64,000 nucleotides of DNA from Bacteroidales bacterium (GTDB lineage: Bacteria; Bacteroidota; Bacteroidia; Bacteroidales; UBA3824): the NCBI GenBank assembly GCA_016293845.1, contig JAEDDH010000002.1, forward strand, positions 62,001 to 126,000. Reading direction: 5' to 3'. Numbering within the stretch: position 1 is the first letter of the stretch; each line of letters opens with the position of its first letter. The notes beneath the pieces are model-generated. The model was given only the letters and a program-made list of their open reading frames with translations. It was not told the DNA's origin and did no database searches. Both the position numbers and the translations under genes were made by a program. This document shows positions 51,173-59,055 of this stretch, in pieces.

Positions 51173-52873
51173 ATGAGCAAAACAAATATTTGTACAATAG
51201 TTTTTGCTGTTTTGGCATTTCTGTTCTGGGGTTTTATTCACCCAGAGTGGCTCAGTTGCCACGAACAATACCAGTTGTTCTTGTTCTCTTCCGATTATCT
51301 TTTGGAACATTTAGCACTTCCGGGCGGATTTGTTGTCTGGTTGTCGGAGTTTTTGGTGCAGTTTTTCTACAACAGATTTCTCGGTGCCGCTGTGGTTTCT
51401 ATTGTTTTAACTCTGATTTTTGTGCTTTTGCGCAGAAACGGCAATGATATTTTTGCATTGATTCCTTCTGTTTTACTTTGGATATATTCTGGCGATCAGT
51501 CGATGTTGTTTGCTTTCCCAGTTTCAATTTTGACAGCGGTTTCGGCTTATTTGCTGTTTAATAAAATAGACTTTAAAAACAAAAACTATTTTCAATTTTT
51601 GTTAATTGCCGTCATTTATTGGCTTATAGGTTACGGGGCTTTTATTTACGCTGTTCTTGTAGGAGTTGATATTATCATCAAAAGCGATCAACGGTCTAAA
51701 AATGTGATATTATTAGGAGCACAATTATTGTTTTTATGTGTTTTAATTTTGTGTATAGGACGTTTCATTATAATACAATATCCTTTTTGCGACCTGTTTT
51801 TTGGAATAGACTATTACCGACTTCACATGACCACACCATTTTGGCAGCATTTGATAGCAGCCTCTTGTATTTTAACATTTGTTTCTGTTAAACTAAATAA
51901 AATATTGTCATACAGTTTATTGGGAGTAATAGCTGTAGGTGGCGTGTGGGGTATAATCAGTTTTTACAATTTTGAAACTTACAATTATTTCAAGATAGAT
52001 TATTACGTTAGGTATCAAAAATGGGATAACTTGCTCAACTATGCCAAACGCAATAATTTACAATCTGATTTTGCTTCTACAGGTGTAAACCTTGCTTTGG
52101 CAGCAACTGGTCAATTGCCTCAACATCTTTTTGATTATAATCAAACAGGTAGCAAAGGAATGTTAACCGAATTTGATTATACATGTTTTTCGTGTGGACC
52201 AACTGCCGAGGCTTGTTATAGGTTGGGTCTTGTTAATTCGGTACTGCGCTATAATTTTGATATGCAGGCTGCAATACTCAATTGCAAAAACAGCGGACGA
52301 TTTTTTAAACGAATAGCTGAAGCTTACATAATCAACAATCGCAACGATGTGGCTCGCATGTATATCAACAAATTGAAACAAACTTTGTTTTACCGTTCGT
52401 GGGCACTATCGGCAGAAGAATGCCTCACCGACAGATCTAAGATAAATTCAAACCCCGAATGGGCGAATCTTGTAAAATACCACTACTGCAACGGACTCAA
52501 TTTCTCACACTCTCATCTTATTGAAATGTTGTTGATTCTTTTTAACAACAACACCGACAATCGTATGGCGCTTGATTATGCGCTTTCGTTATGTTTGATC
52601 AATAGAGATTTAAATAGTTTTGTTAAACATTTTCCTCTTTACACGGCAAATTTTGGAACTTCAAACATACCTGATATTTATCAGCAGGCATTTCTATTTG
52701 CTTGTATCCAAAGTGGTTTATCGTTAGATGCAATTCCAAAGTTTATTACCGATGATGTTAAAACTCTGTTTAGAGAATTTGACTCGGCTTATCTTCTTAA
52801 TTATGAGAAAGCCATGACGAACAAAAAATTCTCCAACACATTTTGGAAATACTATTTGTCAGCAACCAATTAA
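51173..52873 (+). CDS. DUF6057-like polytopic membrane protein with soluble C-terminal half
   Basis: From ATG 51173 the protein has 566 residues. About nine or ten membrane helices fill residues 1-300 (CTIVFAVLAFLFWGFIHPEW, LIAVIYWLIGYGAFIYAVLVG given in part, LLGVIAVGGVWGIISFYNF). The remainder (about 310-566) is soluble, probably helical and repeat-like, with FSCGPTAEACYRLGLVN, RFFKRIAEAYIINNRNDVA and RMALDYALSLCLINRDL. I think this belongs to the DUF6057 family, which has no known function. It lies 10 bp before a cytochrome-type lipoprotein gene, and the pair has its own promoter between two xylanases. Confidence 0.65.
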   Translation: MSKTNICTIVFAVLAFLFWGFIHPEWLSCHEQYQLFLFSSDYLLEHLALPGGFVVWLSEFLVQFFYNRFLGAAVVSIVLTLIFVLLRRNGNDIFALIPSVLLWIYSGDQSMLFAFPVSILTAVSAYLLFNKIDFKNKNYFQFLLIAVIYWLIGYGAFIYAVLVGVDIIIKSDQRSKNVILLGAQLLFLCVLILCIGRFIIIQYPFCDLFFGIDYYRLHMTTPFWQHLIAASCILTFVSVKLNKILSYSLLGVIAVGGVWGIISFYNFETYNYFKIDYYVRYQKWDNLLNYAKRNNLQSDFASTGVNLALAATGQLPQHLFDYNQTGSKGMLTEFDYTCFSCGPTAEACYRLGLVNSVLRYNFDMQAAILNCKNSGRFFKRIAEAYIINNRNDVARMYINKLKQTLFYRSWALSAEECLTDRSKINSNPEWANLVKYHYCNGLNFSHSHLIEMLLILFNNNTDNRMALDYALSLCLINRDLNSFVKHFPLYTANFGTSNIPDIYQQAFLFACIQSGLSLDAIPKFITDDVKTLFREFDSAYLLNYEKAMTNKKFSNTFWKYYLSATN

Positions 52874-52883
52874 ATCATTTGAA

Positions 52884-54350
52884 ATGAAACCTTTATCATA
52901 TATCATACCCGCATTAGTTTGCATATTGTTTTATTCGTGCAATCCCAAACCTGAGAATGTTCACAACAATGATGAGTGGCCCAACATCTTTCCCGACTAC
53001 AAAGAAGTTACAATACCTGCCAACATTGCCCCGCTAAATTTTAATGTAGAAAATGCAGAGGCTGTTGTTGCCGAACTTATTGGAGATGATGGCTCCAAGA
53101 TTTCTGCAGCGGGAGATTATGCTGATTTTGACATAGATAGTTGGCATCAACTTACCTACAATAATATCGGAAAAAAAATATCTGTTTCGGTAATAGCCAA
53201 AATCAACAACTCTTGGCAAAAATTTCGCGACTTTAATATTTTTGTTAGTGGCGATTCGCTCAACGATTATGGCCTTACATATCGATTGATACCTCCCGGT
53301 TATCAAACCTTTGCCCATATTGGTATATATCAACGCAATATTCATAATTTTGACGAGGAAGCTATTGTAGACGGCACATCAATTCAAGGTCAATGTATGA
53401 ACTGCCATGTGCCAAACCACGCCAATCCCGATGAATTTCAATTGCATGTCAGAGGTCAACATCCCGCTACGTTGGTTCGTCACGGCGGCAAAGATAAACT
53501 GCTTCAAACAGCCACAGACTCTACTATTGCCAATTGTATGTATGCTTATTGGCATCCATCGGGCAAATATATTGCGTATTCACTAAATCTTATTCACCAA
53601 ACTTTCTTTGAAGACTCCGCAAAATACATCGAAGTGTACGACAACGCTTCCGATGCTCTTATTCTTGATGTTGAAAAAGACCAACTTATACTTTACGACA
53701 AACTTATGACAGAAAATTTTGAAAGTTATCCAGTGTTTTCTGTTGATGGCAATTCTCTGTATTTCTGTTCATCAAAACCGTATGTATTAGAAGGTCGCCT
53801 CGACAAAATGCGTTACAGTTTATTACGAGTTTCATTCGACAGCTCAACGGGTAAAATAGGAAACGATATTGACACAATCATTAACGCTGAAACCAGCAAT
53901 GTTAGCATCACACATCCTCGACCGTCGTACGATGGTAAGTTTATTATGTTTAGTCAAGCATCATACAGCGTTTTCCCGATACATCATACCGAAGCCGACT
54001 TATACTTAATGAACCTTTCGGATAGCACTATACGTCCCATCAACGAAGTAAATTCGCAATATGCGGAATCATTTCATAATTTTTCGTCAAACTCCCGATG
54101 GTTTGTTTTCAACAGCCGACGTGTCAACCAAATCAACAATCTTTTATTCATAAGTCATATCGATGAAAATGGCAATTGTACCAAGCCATTTTTGCTTCCT
54201 CAGAAAAATCCTAAAGAGTTTTACGACAATTTTTTCTTTTCATATAATGTACCTGATTTTACAATCCGTAAGGTTGAACTTGATATGCGCCAATTTGCAG
54301 ACGATATTTTTCACAAACAAAGAATTCAAGTTGGCACACGACGCAATTAG
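52884..54350 (+). CDS. Lipoprotein with c-type haem motif and PD40/TolB-like propeller
   Basis: The 488-residue protein has a lipobox LFYSC (Cys19). An N-terminal beta region follows (about 40-150). The single haem c motif CMNCH (in GQCMNCHVPNHANPDEF) is near 172. PD40/TolB-like propeller repeats fill the rest (AYWHPSGKYIAYSLN near 223, YPVFSVDGNSLYFCSSKPY near 285, HPRPSYDGKFIMFSQASY near 350, NFSSNSRWFVFNSRR near 402). It is probably a periplasmic or surface electron carrier or a structural haem protein. The partner is the membrane protein encoded just upstream. Role unknown. Confidence 0.72.
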   Translation: MKPLSYIIPALVCILFYSCNPKPENVHNNDEWPNIFPDYKEVTIPANIAPLNFNVENAEAVVAELIGDDGSKISAAGDYADFDIDSWHQLTYNNIGKKISVSVIAKINNSWQKFRDFNIFVSGDSLNDYGLTYRLIPPGYQTFAHIGIYQRNIHNFDEEAIVDGTSIQGQCMNCHVPNHANPDEFQLHVRGQHPATLVRHGGKDKLLQTATDSTIANCMYAYWHPSGKYIAYSLNLIHQTFFEDSAKYIEVYDNASDALILDVEKDQLILYDKLMTENFESYPVFSVDGNSLYFCSSKPYVLEGRLDKMRYSLLRVSFDSSTGKIGNDIDTIINAETSNVSITHPRPSYDGKFIMFSQASYSVFPIHHTEADLYLMNLSDSTIRPINEVNSQYAESFHNFSSNSRWFVFNSRRVNQINNLLFISHIDENGNCTKPFLLPQKNPKEFYDNFFFSYNVPDFTIRKVELDMRQFADDIFHKQRIQVGTRRN

Positions 54351-54394
54351 CTAATGATTTTTATTCTATTAATACTTAATTAATTAATACTTTT

Positions 54395-56233
54395 ATGAAA
54401 AAACTCTTGCTTCTAACACTTGTGGCCGCAGTTGCTCTAACGGGCTGCAAAAAAGACGACAACGAACCAGAGCAAAAAAAAGTGGTAACCAACGAAGATG
54501 ACAAAAACAAAGGTCAAGAGGATCAAAAAAAGGAAGACTCTCCGCCTCCTACGATAACGTTGGCCAACTATCTAAAAGACAACATCAACCGCACCAAGTA
54601 TCCGCTATTTAAATTTACCGGTGCACTCAACGCGGGCGAATTTATCCGCAACCAAAATGGCATCAGAGACACTGCTTCTGCACATTTCGACGAAATCGTT
54701 GCTGGCAATGCCATGAAATACGGCTCGTGTGTCAACGGTAGCGGACAGTTGGATTTTAGTCAAGTTAAGCAATTTTGCACCGATGCCAAAGCCGCAGGTC
54801 TTTCTATCTATGGCCACACCCTCGCATGGCACTCGCAGCAGCAACCGGGTTATCTGCTTGGACTTATGGAAGGCAAAGTAACTTACTCTTATCTTAACCA
54901 ATCAAATAATTGTCTGCTATACAATCTTGGCGAGGCTGGTGAAAATCCTTGGGATCATCAAGCCATTTACAACCTCACCAACACCATGACCAAAGGAAAA
55001 GACTATACCGTCACGGTTAAGCTTCGTGCTTCGATAGATGGCGAATGCGCACTTTGGCCTATTGATACTAAAAGTTCCAACATAAACCAATGGGGCAACA
55101 GCGACGATGTTCTGTATCTCAGTGGTGTAGGCGTTACAACACACTGGAAAGAATACTCGTGGACTTTCAACGCCAAATTCCCCATAGATAGGTTGCAGTT
55201 TGTTTTTGGCAGAATGGGAGGTGAAATTTATTTCGATGATTTAACCGTAACAGATGCATCATCAAACTCTTTTGCTGATAATGGAGATTTTGACGAGAGC
55301 GACATCTCCTCGTGGGGCAGTTCTGGCTGCACATCGTTTGAAATCTTTACGGAAGACAAAACAGAAGTGGCAACCATTTCACCCCTTACCGATGCCGAAA
55401 AACGCGACACACTCAAATGGGCTATGGATCATTGGATTGAAGGTATGATGACTGCCACCGATGGTTTTGTAAAAGCTTGGGACGTAGTTAACGAGGCTCT
55501 GTCGGGCGCTGACGGCGACGGCGATGGACTCTACGACCTTCAAAATTACATGAACAACAACATCGCCGACCCCACCAACGTTTCGTCAGGAACATTCTAC
55601 TGGCAGGTTTATATGGGCGACCTTGAATATATGCGCACCGCTGTGGCTTCGGCTCGTAAGCATTTCAAAGGCAAAGCAGAGGATTTAAAGCTCTTTGTCA
55701 ACGACTACAATCTTGAATCCACCTGGGACGACAACGGCAAGCTTAAGTCGCTTATCAAATGGATAGAGAAATGGGAAGCCGACGGCGTTACCAAAATCGA
55801 CGGCATTGGCACTCAGATGCATATCACTTGCTACGAAAACACTGCGCTACAAAAAGACTGCGAGGAGCACATTGTTAAGATGCTACAGCTGATGGCCAAC
55901 ACAGGCAAACTTGTGAGAATATCAGAACTTGATATGGGTTACAAGCGTGGCAACGACCGATGGAACGGACAAAACTTAGGCACAGCCCAACTCACTGCCG
56001 CTGAACACCAGAAAATGGCCGACTACTACAAGTTTATCGTCACCAAATATTTTGAAATCGTACCTCCAGCTCAGCAGTACGGCATTTGCCAATGGTGCTT
56101 AACCGATGCGGCTGGCAATGTAGGTGACCCAGGCGGATGGCGCAGCGGCGAACCCGTAGGTATCTGGACACAGGGCTTCAAACAGCGCAAGGCTGCGTTT
56201 AAAGGCTATGCTGAAGCACTGAGTGAAATTTAG
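54395..56233 (+). CDS. GH10 endo-xylanase lipoprotein with one inserted CBM and a vestige of a second
   Basis: The 612-residue lipoprotein has lipobox ALTGC (Cys18), then KKDDNEPEQKK, a lysine/aspartate-rich surface-export-like linker. The barrel begins near 65 and is interrupted after GHTLAWHSQQQPGYL (near 153). A CBM_4_9-like module follows (about 160-287, ending GGEIYFDDLTVTD). A short NGDFDESDISSWGSSGC (near 295-311), looking like the first strand of another CBM, comes before the barrel resumes. The acid/base is Glu367 in WDVVNEALSG and the nucleophile Glu511 in RISELDMGY. It resembles the first GH10 closely in the catalytic half, so the two are paralogues. It cuts xylan at the surface. 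Confidence 0.94.
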   Translation: MKKLLLLTLVAAVALTGCKKDDNEPEQKKVVTNEDDKNKGQEDQKKEDSPPPTITLANYLKDNINRTKYPLFKFTGALNAGEFIRNQNGIRDTASAHFDEIVAGNAMKYGSCVNGSGQLDFSQVKQFCTDAKAAGLSIYGHTLAWHSQQQPGYLLGLMEGKVTYSYLNQSNNCLLYNLGEAGENPWDHQAIYNLTNTMTKGKDYTVTVKLRASIDGECALWPIDTKSSNINQWGNSDDVLYLSGVGVTTHWKEYSWTFNAKFPIDRLQFVFGRMGGEIYFDDLTVTDASSNSFADNGDFDESDISSWGSSGCTSFEIFTEDKTEVATISPLTDAEKRDTLKWAMDHWIEGMMTATDGFVKAWDVVNEALSGADGDGDGLYDLQNYMNNNIADPTNVSSGTFYWQVYMGDLEYMRTAVASARKHFKGKAEDLKLFVNDYNLESTWDDNGKLKSLIKWIEKWEADGVTKIDGIGTQMHITCYENTALQKDCEEHIVKMLQLMANTGKLVRISELDMGYKRGNDRWNGQNLGTAQLTAAEHQKMADYYKFIVTKYFEIVPPAQQYGICQWCLTDAAGNVGDPGGWRSGEPVGIWTQGFKQRKAAFKGYAEALSEI

Positions 56234-56277
56234 TAATTATTTAATTTGTTTTACTTATTTAATTTATTTTACGCTAT

Positions 56278-57585
56278 ATGAAAAAAATATTGTTATCGGC
56301 TTTGGCTGCTGTGTTCCTTTTGTCATCGTGCAGCAAGGACAGCTATGACCCAGAGCCACAGCCTCAACCCGAGCCAGCACCCGAAGAACAACCTAGTGAA
56401 CCCCCTGCTGGAGGTGGCTCGCTCAACGGTCTCTATGTGGATGGACGTTACTTAAAAAACGACAGCGGTCAAGTTGTTAACCTTCACGGTATGGCGCAGA
56501 CTTATAGTCCGTGGTTCAACAGCCAAGGCGGAAAAGAGTACCTTTGGCGCGACTACGATGTTCCGGGCTGCCTCAAAACCAACCAAGATAGGCTGAAAAA
56601 GATTATAGACAACGGCTGGTGTATGGATTTTGTACGTTTGCACATGGATCCGTACTGGACTGTTACCGACAAGCCCGAAGATGTAACAGAAAACGGTGTT
56701 CATTTGTACTACGATGAAGCCAAGTTTAAAAAATACCTTGACGAAGTGTTTGTGCCTATGGCAGAATATATGCAGAGGCTTGGTATGAAAGTGCTTATGC
56801 GTCCCCCTGGTGTTTGTCCCGAGGAAATATCCCTTAAAGACAAATACTGGGAGTATTTGATAAAAGTCTGGAGAATTGTTGCGCAACACGAAAAACTAAA
56901 AAATAATCCGAACATTATGTTTGAACTTGCCAACGAGCCAGTCAAATTCAAAGCCTCTGATGGAACAATTGGTGCTGATGGCGGACTTATTAATAAGGAG
57001 CTCAGCGAGTTTTTCCAAACCATAGTAGATCGTATCCGCAATCTTGGTTGCAACAATATACTATGGGTGCCCGGCACAAGCTGGCAGCAGAACTACAAAG
57101 CATACGTAACCAACCCCATCAAGGGCTATAACATCGGATACGCTGTACACTGCTATCCAGGATGGTACGGTAGCGACTGCTATCAAAAAACAGGAGAGAT
57201 TGCTCCAGATATGTGGACCGGTTCAGAGGGCGGTTACGAAGGGTTTAAGAAAAGATGGGACGAATCTATCACCAACGGTGTTGCCCAAACCAACCCCATT
57301 ATCATTACCGAGATGGACTGGGCTTCGGAGAAATTCAAAGGACGTACGTGGGGAAGCTCGATAACCGGCACTGCCGGCGGTCAAGGGTTTGGTGCAAATT
57401 TCAAGCGAATAATGGACGAAACAGGAAATGTCAGCTGGCTTACTTTTGTTTGGGATTACGACCTTGCAGCATTCGACCCATCACACGATTCTGACCCAAG
57501 CGATTTTCTCTACGACCCTGAATCTGGAGTATATCCTGTATACAGATGGTTTAAGAAATACCGTCAAAAAGCCCAAGGAAATTAA
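56278..57585 (+). CDS. GH5-family glycoside hydrolase lipoprotein
   Basis: The 435-residue lipoprotein has lipobox LLSSC (Cys18), SKDSYD, then a Pro/Glu-rich linker (about 24-48) that spaces the enzyme from the membrane. The GH5 barrel includes NLHGMAQTYSPWFN near 69, FVRLHMDPYW near 120, the acid/base Glu220 in FELANEP and the nucleophile Glu345 in IITEMDW. Substrate within GH5 cannot be read from the sequence; the xylan locus suggests xylanase activity, but mannanase or glucanase activity is possible. It lies 44 bp after the second GH10 and ends the locus before a bidirectional terminator. Confidence 0.9.
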   Translation: MKKILLSALAAVFLLSSCSKDSYDPEPQPQPEPAPEEQPSEPPAGGGSLNGLYVDGRYLKNDSGQVVNLHGMAQTYSPWFNSQGGKEYLWRDYDVPGCLKTNQDRLKKIIDNGWCMDFVRLHMDPYWTVTDKPEDVTENGVHLYYDEAKFKKYLDEVFVPMAEYMQRLGMKVLMRPPGVCPEEISLKDKYWEYLIKVWRIVAQHEKLKNNPNIMFELANEPVKFKASDGTIGADGGLINKELSEFFQTIVDRIRNLGCNNILWVPGTSWQQNYKAYVTNPIKGYNIGYAVHCYPGWYGSDCYQKTGEIAPDMWTGSEGGYEGFKKRWDESITNGVAQTNPIIITEMDWASEKFKGRTWGSSITGTAGGQGFGANFKRIMDETGNVSWLTFVWDYDLAAFDPSHDSDPSDFLYDPESGVYPVYRWFKKYRQKAQGN

Positions 57586-57607
57586 AGTATTTACTCTCAC
57601 ATTGATA

Positions 57608-57643
57608 TAAAAAAAGCAGCTCTATACGAGCTGCTTTTCTTAT
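57608..57643. terminator. Bidirectional terminator between GH5 and oadB
   Basis: AAAAGCAGCTC and GAGCTGCTTTT form a perfect 11-bp stem with a 5-nt loop, flanked by A and T runs, between convergent genes. Confidence 0.92.
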
Positions 57644-57662
57644 CTATCGTAAGGATTCAATC

Positions 57663-59051
57663 TTATCCCAAGAACGCAATCAATATACCTGCTGCCACTG
57701 CCGAGCCGATAACGCCTGAAACGTTTGACGACATGCAGTAGTTGAGCACGTGGTTGCGGGGGTCGTATTTGAGAGCAATGTCGTTGGCAACACGTGATGC
57801 CATGGGCACAGCACTAAGTCCGGTGGCTCCAACAAGCGGATTAACTTTCTTCTTAGAGAAGAGGTTGTAGATTTTGGCAAGCATGATGCCGCCGAAAATC
57901 GAGAATCCGAATGCCAAGAATCCGCCCGCTACGATTCCGATAGTTGTCCAGTTGAGGAATGCGTCAACGGTCATTGTAGCACCTACGCTGAGTCCAAGGA
58001 ATATTGTAGCCGAGTTCATAATGGCGTTGGATGCAGCATCAAAAATACGAGATGTAGAGTTTCCAACCTCTTTAATCAAGTTTCCGAACATCAACATACC
58101 TACCAACGGAACTGCCGAAGGAACGATGATGGCAACTACTGTGGTGGTTGCAATCGGGAAAATGATTTTCAAAACTCGCATATTTTTGAACTCTGTTTTT
58201 GAAGGATAGAGTTTGTCTTGCTCCTTCATGTTGATTGAGAGTTCTTTTTTGCTACAAGTAAGTTTTACCACCAAAGGAACAATCACAGGCACGAGAGCCA
58301 TGTAAGAGTAAGCTGCAATGGCGATAGGACCAAGAAGGTGAGGAGCCAACTTAATGGTAGTGAAGATAGCCGTAGGACCGTCGGCACCACCGATAATTGC
58401 GAGCGAACCAGCCTCTTGCAAGGAGAAGAAGTTGCAAGCCACGAGTAATACGGCAAAGATACCAAACTGGGCACCTGCGCCAAAGATTGCGAGTTTGAGG
58501 TTGCGAAGCATAGGACCAAAGTCTGTCAACGCTCCTACGCCCATAAAGATAATCGGAGGAAGCATACCGCTCTTAATCAATGCGTAATAGATAAAGTTCA
58601 TTACGCCAAATTCGTGAGCAATATCGTGCAAAGGCATATCCCAAATTTTGAAAATCTCAATATGGTTTAAGATATCAGGAGTTTCCAAAATAGGATTCTT
58701 TGCCAAGTCGTACCATAATGCACCTACTTGCACAAATCCTTCTTGAAATTCTTTAACGCCCTCTTTTAATGGAAGATACTTAAATCCATCAAGTCCATTG
58801 TTAAAGAACGAATTAGCAACTCTAAATAGTTCGCCTTCGCCGTTTACAGCCAAAACGCCCATGTCGCCGCCCGGAAAGTTGGCAATCAACACACCGAACG
58901 CGATAGGAATCAGCAACAACGGCTCATACTGCTTTTTGATACCCAAATAGAGCAACAGAAAAGCCAAGGCGTACATTATCAGAAACTGCGGCTGATCGAA
59001 AAGCGAATCGAGCGCAGTCATGTGGAAAATATTACTGAAAACTTCTCTCAT
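57663..59051 (-). CDS. oadB: Sodium-pumping oxaloacetate decarboxylase beta subunit
   Basis: The 462-residue membrane protein (about ten or more helices) decarboxylates the carboxybiotin of the alpha subunit and exports Na+. The key loop IIGGADGPTAIFTT (with the conserved aspartate, near 218) and SNVSGVIGSAVAAGI near the C-terminus carry the residues known to bind sodium in the Klebsiella enzyme. It starts 4 bp after oadA. The related methylmalonyl-CoA decarboxylase beta subunit is very similar; the alpha subunit here decides for a pyruvate-carboxyltransferase-type donor. Confidence 0.93.
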   Translation of the reverse strand: MREVFSNIFHMTALDSLFDQPQFLIMYALAFLLLYLGIKKQYEPLLLIPIAFGVLIANFPGGDMGVLAVNGEGELFRVANSFFNNGLDGFKYLPLKEGVKEFQEGFVQVGALWYDLAKNPILETPDILNHIEIFKIWDMPLHDIAHEFGVMNFIYYALIKSGMLPPIIFMGVGALTDFGPMLRNLKLAIFGAGAQFGIFAVLLVACNFFSLQEAGSLAIIGGADGPTAIFTTIKLAPHLLGPIAIAAYSYMALVPVIVPLVVKLTCSKKELSINMKEQDKLYPSKTEFKNMRVLKIIFPIATTTVVAIIVPSAVPLVGMLMFGNLIKEVGNSTSRIFDAASNAIMNSATIFLGLSVGATMTVDAFLNWTTIGIVAGGFLAFGFSIFGGIMLAKIYNLFSKKKVNPLVGATGLSAVPMASRVANDIALKYDPRNHVLNYCMSSNVSGVIGSAVAAGILIAFLG

Positions 59052-59055
59052 TGCT

